From contig CAWCKT010000027.1 in assembly GCA_963796155.1 (NCBI GenBank), forward strand, positions 1-64,000: a stretch of DNA of 64,000 bases, read 5' to 3'. Position numbers and translations under genes: made by a program. A model generated the notes under the pieces. It worked only from the letters and a program-made list of their open reading frames with translations, was not told the origin of the DNA and searched no databases. Positions 59,420 to 64,000 of the stretch are shown one piece after another (the first letter of the stretch is position 1; each line of letters begins with the position of its first letter). This DNA is from AP-15 sp963796155 (GTDB lineage Bacteria > Pseudomonadota > Alphaproteobacteria > ATCC43930 > CGMCC-115725).

Positions 59420-60556
59420 ATGGATTTCGAATTAACAGACGAGCAGCGTCTGCTCTGCGACTCTGTCGACCGGCTACTCGCCGACCATTACGGCTTTGCG
59501 CAGCGCCGCGGCTATCTCGCCGAGCCGGATGGGTGGAGCACTGCGGTGTGGTCGCGCTATGCCGAGCAAGGCCTGCTGGGGCTGCCGTTTGCCGAGGAAC
59601 ATGGCGGCTTCGGCGGCGGTGCGATCGAGATCATGCTGGTGATGGAGGCGTTTGGCCGGGTTCTGGCGCTCGAACCCTATCTGACGACGGTCGTGCTGGG
59701 CGGTACCGCGCTGCGTTTGGCAGGCAGCGAGGCGCAGAAAAGAGCGATCCTGCCGGAGGTAGCCGAGGGCCGCGTGACCTTGGCCTTCGCCCATGGCGAG
59801 CGGCAGGCGCGCTACGACCTGACCGATGTATTGACGACGGCCAAGCCGACCGCGCGCGGGTGGGTGCTCGAGGGCGCCAAGAGCGTCGTGGCGCATGGCG
59901 ATAGCGCGCAGAAGCTGATCGTCAGCGCGCGCATTTCGGGCGAGCGCGACGACCCCCACGGCATCGGCTTGTTCCTGGTCGATGCCAAAGCAAATGGCGT
60001 CGCGCGCCGCGCCTACCCAATGCGTGACGGAACCCGGGCCGCGGAGATTTCGTTGAGCGGGGTGGAGGTCGCCCGGGACGACGCGGTGGGCGAGCCCGGC
60101 AACGCGTTGCCGGTCATCGAGCGTGTGGTCGAGGCGGGCATTGCCGCAACCTCGGCCGAAGCGGTGGGCGCGATGGAGGCGATGCACGCGATGACGCTCG
60201 AATACCTGAGGACCCGCCAGCAATTTGGCAAACCGATCGGCCAGAACCAGGTCTTGCAACACCGCGCGGCGGAGATGCTGATCGCCCTGGAACAGGGCCG
60301 CAGCATGGCGATGCTCGCGGCAATGATGGTCGACGAGCCCGATCCCGAGGAGCGGGCTCACAACATCGCGATGGCCAAAGTCGGCGTCGGCCAGGCGAGC
60401 CGGTTTGTCGCGCAGAACGCGATCCAGTTGCACGGCGGCATCGGCATGACCGAGGAATACGCGGTCGGGCACTATTTCCGCCGCGTTATGGTCATCGAAC
60501 ATTTGTTCGGCGACCCCACCTATCACCTGTCGCGGCTCGCCGAAGCGGTGCGGTAG
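59420..60556 (+). CDS. Acyl-CoA dehydrogenase, pimeloyl-CoA small-subunit type (PimD-like)
   Basis: 378 residues: DFELTDEQRLLCDSVDRLLADHYGF, GLPFAEEHGGFGGGAIEIMLVMEAFGR, REAYPMRDGTRAAEI-like central part, YLRTRQQFGKPIGQNQVLQHRAAEM and QLHGGIGMTEEYAVGHYFRRV, as in acyl-CoA dehydrogenase small subunits. It likely oxidises dicarboxylic or branched acyl-CoA with FAD, together with the large subunit. If the large subunit gene is truly broken, the pair would not work. Confidence 0.9.
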   Translation: MDFELTDEQRLLCDSVDRLLADHYGFAQRRGYLAEPDGWSTAVWSRYAEQGLLGLPFAEEHGGFGGGAIEIMLVMEAFGRVLALEPYLTTVVLGGTALRLAGSEAQKRAILPEVAEGRVTLAFAHGERQARYDLTDVLTTAKPTARGWVLEGAKSVVAHGDSAQKLIVSARISGERDDPHGIGLFLVDAKANGVARRAYPMRDGTRAAEISLSGVEVARDDAVGEPGNALPVIERVVEAGIAATSAEAVGAMEAMHAMTLEYLRTRQQFGKPIGQNQVLQHRAAEMLIALEQGRSMAMLAAMMVDEPDPEERAHNIAMAKVGVGQASRFVAQNAIQLHGGIGMTEEYAVGHYFRRVMVIEHLFGDPTYHLSRLAEAVR

Positions 60557-60581
60557 GCCGCATCGAAAAGGAGCGCATAGA

Positions 60582-60971
60582 ATGAGTGTCGACCTCAACC
60601 ACACGATCATCCCGGCCAAGGACAAATGGGCATCAGCCAAGTTCCTCGCCGACATATTGAACCTGGAAGCGGGACCGGAATGGGGGCACTTCGTCCCGGT
60701 CAAGACCGGCAACGGGGTCACCCTCGATTTTTCCGACGCCGAGGGCTTCCGCCCGCAGCACTATGCCTTCCTGGTCAGCGAAGCCGAGTTCGACGCGGCA
60801 CTCGCACGCATCCGCGCTGCGGGCGTTAAGCATTACGCGAATTTCCGGCGCGAGCGGCCTGGTGAGATCAATCATCTCTACGGTGGCCGCGGCGTCTATT
60901 TCGATGACCCGAACGGCCATCTGCTCGAACTGATCACCCAGCCCTACGGGCCGGTCCCGCAGGGGGGATGA
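60582..60971 (+). CDS. VOC superfamily protein (glyoxalase-like)
   Basis: 129 residues: NHTIIPAKDKWASAKFLADILNLEAGPEWGHFVPVKTGNGVTLDF, HYAFLVSEAEFDAALARI and GRGVYFDDPNGHLLELIT. The N-terminal His and the C-terminal Glu of the ExxNGHxxE-like end can bind a metal. It could be a dioxygenase, isomerase or resistance-type protein. GGAG lies just before ATG 60582, about 25 bases after the acyl-CoA dehydrogenase. Confidence 0.88.
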   Translation: MSVDLNHTIIPAKDKWASAKFLADILNLEAGPEWGHFVPVKTGNGVTLDFSDAEGFRPQHYAFLVSEAEFDAALARIRAAGVKHYANFRRERPGEINHLYGGRGVYFDDPNGHLLELITQPYGPVPQGG

Positions 60972-60982
60972 GCTGAGCACCC

Positions 60983-61378
60983 CTACGCGAGCTCGAAGTC
61001 GGGAAGTCGCAGCGCCTTTCTGTCGAAGGTGAGCGTGGCGGAACAGCCTGCGGCGGCGCCTAATGCGCCGATAAGGCCGTCAGCAAAGGAACCGCTTCCC
61101 TCCTCGAGAGCAATCATCGCAGCAAAGACCTCGTGCTCGCTCTCGACGACGAGGGTATCGACCTGCAGCGTACGCTCGATGGCCGCAACGATATCCTCGT
61201 CCGAGAGCCCATAGGCGCGATCGAGAACCCAGACCGTCTCCACCATTGCGACCACGCTGACGAACCCCGGATTCTCGTCGCTGAGCCGGCGCTCGATGAT
61301 TTCCGTCGCCCTCGCCGACTGAACGGGATCGTCCTGTGCGAGGTAACGGACGAGGACGTTGGTATCGAGTCCGATCAT
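60983..61378 (-). CDS. vapC: PIN-domain toxin, VapC family
   Basis: 131 residues: MIGLDTNVLVRYLAQDD (first Asp), VSVVAMVETVWVLDRAYG (Glu), GSFADGLIGALGAAAGCSATLTFDRKAL (two Asp). All four acidic metal-binding residues of the PIN RNase are present. The start overlaps the antitoxin stop by 4 bases, the standard toxin-antitoxin layout. Confidence 0.92.
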   Translation of the reverse strand: MIGLDTNVLVRYLAQDDPVQSARATEIIERRLSDENPGFVSVVAMVETVWVLDRAYGLSDEDIVAAIERTLQVDTLVVESEHEVFAAMIALEEGSGSFADGLIGALGAAAGCSATLTFDRKALRLPDFELA

Positions 61379-61629
61379 CGACGCTTTCGATGAACCGAGA
61401 ATTCAGCGGCACCGCTGGCAACGGCCTCTTCCATCTCCCCGATCGTCACGGGTGGCTGCCGGGGCTTGACGATGCCGCGGAGGGCCGAAGCGGGAAGCTT
61501 CGGCAGGAGAACCACCCTGCCGTTTGGCTGAACAAAAAACTTGATCCGATCGCCGGGCTTCAGCCCGAGATGCTCACGTATGGCCTTCGGGATCGTCGCC
61601 TGGCCCTTGGCGGTGATTGCGGATTCCAT
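61375..61629 (-). CDS. AbrB/SpoVT-type antitoxin paired with VapC
   Basis: 84 residues beginning MESAITAKGQATIPKAIREHLGLKPGDRIKFFVQPNGRVVLLPK, the swapped-hairpin AbrB DNA-binding fold. The acidic C-terminal tail would block the toxin. It probably represses its own promoter; an A+T-rich patch at 61635-61665 lies just upstream. Confidence 0.92.
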   Translation of the reverse strand: MESAITAKGQATIPKAIREHLGLKPGDRIKFFVQPNGRVVLLPKLPASALRGIVKPRQPPVTIGEMEEAVASGAAEFSVHRKRR

Positions 61630-61756
61630 CGCGTCGCCATTACAATTCTCAAAATGTAATACCGCAGGTGAAGTCGCTCGTCAAATGATTTGTGCTTAAC
61701 CGAGCCCGCCCCGCGTGCGATCATGGCGGCTCTCGAACAAATCATCGGAGGCCGCC

Positions 61757-62449
61757 ATGGCGAAATATATGCTGGTCAGCTTCAAGACCTGTCCCTGGGT
61801 GCAGCGCTCGGCAATCGTGTTCCGCGAGAAGAAGACCGAGTTTGAGCTCCGTCACATCGAGCCCGACAATCGGCCCGACTGGTTCCTCGCGATCTCGCCG
61901 CACAAAAAGGTGCCGGCGCTGACCATCGACGACAAGGTATCGCTGTTCGAATCGAATGCCATCAACGAGTACCTGGACGAAACGATCGCGCCCCGGCTGC
62001 ATCCCGCCGACCCGATCGAGCGGGCGGTCAACCGCGCCTGGACCGATTATGTGCCGACCTTCGCCGGCATCGTCACGGCGACTGCCTATGCCGATACCGA
62101 GGCGGAGTACAACAAGGCGGCCGAGCAGATCCCGGTGCCGTTCGAGCGGGTCGAAAAGGCGCTCGAAAAGCAGGGCAGTGGTCCCTTCTTCAACGGCGCC
62201 AAATATTCGCTGGTCGACGCCGCCTACGCGCCGTTCCTGCAACGCTACTACTTCCTCGACCGGGTCAAGAAGCTCGGCCATATCGAGAAATTCCCGCGGC
62301 TCAAGGCTTGGATGGAAGCGCTGCTCGAGCGCGACTCAACGCACTCCTTCGCGCCCGCGGAGTTCGAGGCGATGTATCGCGACGGCCTGAAGCGCCGCAA
62401 CAAGTGGGTGTCGCGCTTCATCGAGCCCGCCAGGGCCGCCGCGGAGTAG
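61757..62449 (+). CDS. Glutathione S-transferase family protein
   Basis: 230 residues: a thioredoxin-like N domain (YMLVSFKTCPWVQRSAIVFREKKTEFELRHI, CPWVQ as active-site helix start), KKVPALTIDDKVSLFESNAINEYLDE with the cis-Pro and ESNAI site, and a helical C domain (YSLVDAAYAPFLQRYYFL). Cys at the active-site position resembles omega/beta-type enzymes. GGAGG precedes ATG 61757. Confidence 0.92.
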   Translation: MAKYMLVSFKTCPWVQRSAIVFREKKTEFELRHIEPDNRPDWFLAISPHKKVPALTIDDKVSLFESNAINEYLDETIAPRLHPADPIERAVNRAWTDYVPTFAGIVTATAYADTEAEYNKAAEQIPVPFERVEKALEKQGSGPFFNGAKYSLVDAAYAPFLQRYYFLDRVKKLGHIEKFPRLKAWMEALLERDSTHSFAPAEFEAMYRDGLKRRNKWVSRFIEPARAAAE

Positions 62450-62510
62450 TTCGGCCCGCCGCGGCGCACGAGGCAGCGCCGCGGCGGACAGTCTGTCGGG
62501 GAGGATCGCC

Positions 62511-63509
62511 GTGAGCATGCCGAAGCGCGTCGCTGTGATCGACGTGAGCCATTGGCATTCGGCGTACGACGCGGCTTATCTGCAAATCCTGCGCGATCTC
62601 GAACGCGACATCGTCGGGGTCTCCGACCGCAACGAGCGGATCGCGAGAGACCGCGCGGAGCGGTTCGGCAGCACGCCCTTCACCGACTATCGCCAGATGA
62701 TCGAGGCGACGAGGCCGGAATTCGTCATCGCGCTCGGCCGGCATTGCGACATGCCGGAGACCTTTCGTTTTCTGGTCGATGCCGGCATCCCCTTTCTGAT
62801 GGAAAAGCCGTGGGGCACCGATCCCGACACCGTGGCGGATCTCGCGCGCCTTGCCGCCGACAAGGGCGCGTGGGCGAGCGTGCCGTTCATGGTGCGCTAT
62901 TCGTTCTGGGCCGTGACCGCGAAGCGCATGATCGCCGCCGGCGAGTTCGGCCGGATCTCGCACATCCTCTATCGCGGGATCCGCCCGACCATGCGGCGCT
63001 ACGTCGAATGGGACTCGCCTTGGATGGCCGAGAAGTCGCAAGCCGGCGGCGGCGCACTCCTAAACCTCGGCGGACACGGCTTTGACATCGCCCGGTTTGT
63101 GACCGGCGAGGAGCCTGAGGTGGTTTCCGCCGTCCTCAGCCGACGAGTGCACGGCGCCGAGGTAGAGGATTATGCGCTGGCCACGATGCGCACGCCGAGC
63201 GGTATCCTCTTTCACAACGAGGTGGGCTACACGATGCCGACCTGGCCCGCGAACCAGACCGACGGCGAGCAGAAGGTCGCGGGCGAGCGGCTCCTTCTGC
63301 GGCAAGTTCCGGGCGGCTTGCAGATCCTGGCGCCCGGCCGCGACGAGACGATCCCGCAGCCGCCGGGATGGGAGGCCGGCTACCCGCGCGCCGTCAGAGA
63401 GGCGCTGGAGGCTTACGGCCGCGGCGATCCGCCGCCGATCCCGGCGAGCGAATGCGCGCACGCGGTTCGCCTGATCTTCGACGGCTACCGCGCAGCCGGC
63501 GTGCGGTAG
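62511..63509 (+). CDS. Gfo/Idh/MocA-family oxidoreductase with altered nucleotide-binding loop
   Basis: 332 residues. The start is GTG 62511 or ATG 62517. The N domain reads KRVAVIDVSHWHSAYDAAYLQIL, so the usual GxGxxG is replaced. The EKPWG motif (MEKPWGTD) and C-terminal domain (GGGALLNLGGHGFDIARFVTGEEPEVVSA) are typical of sugar or inositol dehydrogenases. Substrate unknown. Confidence 0.88.
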   Translation: MSMPKRVAVIDVSHWHSAYDAAYLQILRDLERDIVGVSDRNERIARDRAERFGSTPFTDYRQMIEATRPEFVIALGRHCDMPETFRFLVDAGIPFLMEKPWGTDPDTVADLARLAADKGAWASVPFMVRYSFWAVTAKRMIAAGEFGRISHILYRGIRPTMRRYVEWDSPWMAEKSQAGGGALLNLGGHGFDIARFVTGEEPEVVSAVLSRRVHGAEVEDYALATMRTPSGILFHNEVGYTMPTWPANQTDGEQKVAGERLLLRQVPGGLQILAPGRDETIPQPPGWEAGYPRAVREALEAYGRGDPPPIPASECAHAVRLIFDGYRAAGVR

Positions 63510-63749
63510 CGCCGTCGGCGACTTCGCTCTACCTCTGTCGTCCTCGAACGATTTCCCCTGCTATTCCTCTGCAGGGCCATTTTTTTCCGCTGCCAGCCGC
63601 GGAAAATTCCGCTGCTCGATGGAGCGGCATCGAACCTCTAAGTTATTGAAGAAATTAAATCATATCCGGTCATAGCCCGGAAGACGACCGGCGAATTCAA
63701 CTCTTTTCGCTGCTAGCAGCGGAAATTCGTTTTGCTCGGGAAACCTCGG
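63510..63749. other. A+T-rich intergenic region with short palindromes
   Basis: Contains GCGGAA-AA-TTCCGC (about 63599-63612), CTGCAGGG at 63569, and GCTGCTAGCAGC near 63711, plus an A+T-rich centre. It resembles the sites at 1.86 and 28.06 kb. No ORF or promoter recognised. Confidence 0.45.
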
Positions 63750-64000
63750 TTACGGCAAGGTTGCCGAGCGGGTGTAGCGGCGCCAGGCGCTCATCTGGAT
63801 CGCCGAGGTCAGGCAGTGCACCACTACCGGTCTGGTCTTGACGGCAAAGGCGCGGGCAATGCCGTCGGCGACCTCCGCCTCGCTCTTGATCGTGATGCCC
63901 TCGGCGCCAAACGAGCGGCCCCATTCGGCAAAATCCGGGTTAGTCAGCCGGGTGCCGGCCATCAACGGCCGCTCGGGGTAGCGCACATAGGAATGCATGC
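63750..64000 (-). CDS. C-terminal end of a ThDP-dependent enzyme (acetolactate synthase-like), cut by window edge
   Basis: The open frame continues past the window edge; the last 82 residues are visible. The sequence MHSYVRYPERPLMAGTRLTNPDFAEWGRSFGAEGITIKSEAEVADGIARAFAVKTRPVVVHCL matches the final part of acetolactate-synthase-like enzymes (after the GDGxxN motif, which is outside). It is convergent with the Gfo/Idh/MocA gene. Confidence 0.85.
   Translation of the reverse strand, partial: MHSYVRYPERPLMAGTRLTNPDFAEWGRSFGAEGITIKSEAEVADGIARAFAVKTRPVVVHCLTSAIQMSAWRRYTRSATLP

Noticed and set aside
1..64000. tRNA (including selC), tmRNA, rRNA, CRISPR array or insertion sequence
   Set aside because: I looked in the intergenic gaps, in particular around smpB and the selenoprotein candidate, and saw no cloverleaf with a TTCGA-type arm, no regular spaced repeats and no transposase ORF. 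A covariance search would be needed to exclude RNAs fully.

Overview
The window is 64 kb of high-GC, gene-dense bacterial chromosome and looks alphaproteobacterial, probably Rhodospirillales- or Rhizobiales-like. The evidence is the slt / dapA-smpB / uracil-DNA glycosylase / NYN / folK neighbourhood, a PopZ-like (DUF2497) gene just upstream of valS, a homodimeric PDH/transketolase-like enzyme, and a pair of pimeloyl-CoA-dehydrogenase-type acyl-CoA dehydrogenases. I saw no prophage, insertion sequence, CRISPR array, rRNA or tRNA.

Layout. 0-12 kb: a secreted S10 carboxypeptidase, then a surface-polysaccharide cluster (heparinase II/III, MraY/WecA-type phosphosugar transferase, small lipoprotein, UDP-xylose synthase, GalE, a glycosidase-GT2 fusion, an ABC exporter). 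12-29 kb: housekeeping genes (slt, dapA, smpB, UDG, NYN protein, folK, PCMT-like, TolC-like, PopZ-like, valS, KamA/EpmB-like radical SAM, xthA, erpA, transketolase-like, rpsU). 29-34 kb: DEAD-box helicase, small basic and zinc-ribbon-like proteins, PqqC/CADD-like, CinA C-terminal amidase, MaoC-like. 34-41 kb: a second glycan set (methyltransferase, GT4, GT9, two unassigned polytopic membrane proteins). 41-50.6 kb: sugar and carbonyl catabolism (two SDRs, a DapA-family aldolase, a divergent GH13 amylase, dihaem cytochrome c, a clan-A glycosidase, a beta-propeller lactonase). 50.6-64 kb: catabolic and redox accessory genes (SnoaL-like, a GrdB-like protein with an in-frame UGA, CmcJ/NvfI-like, kappa-GST/HCCA isomerase, ferritin-like di-iron protein, HIT, amidase, two acyl-CoA dehydrogenases, VOC, VapBC, GST, Gfo/Idh/MocA, and the end of a ThDP enzyme).

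The most important observation is at 51210-52151. Two adjacent ORFs in one frame form a single GrdB-like reductase, interrupted only by a TGA at codon 181. That codon falls exactly where the first residue of a CxxC redox motif should be (N-[UGA]-P-V-C-H-Q-T). It is followed by a hairpin that fits the bacterial SECIS description: 17 nt from the UGA to a 5-nt loop CGUGA on a 6-bp stem, with a 4-bp outer stem. I interpret this as an unannotated selenoprotein in a GrdB-like family, in a setting with no visible glycine-reductase partners.

The following 7 kb has three genes (CmcJ/NvfI-like, HIT, acyl-CoA dehydrogenase large subunit) that each carry one +1-type frameshift. They are either recent decay or assembly errors and should be checked together with the UGA. 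Other notable points are a duplicated 3' tail of the transketolase-like gene, an sRNA-like promoter-terminator unit near 46.1 kb, a GH13 lacking all three conserved histidines, and an SDR with Phe in place of the catalytic Tyr.
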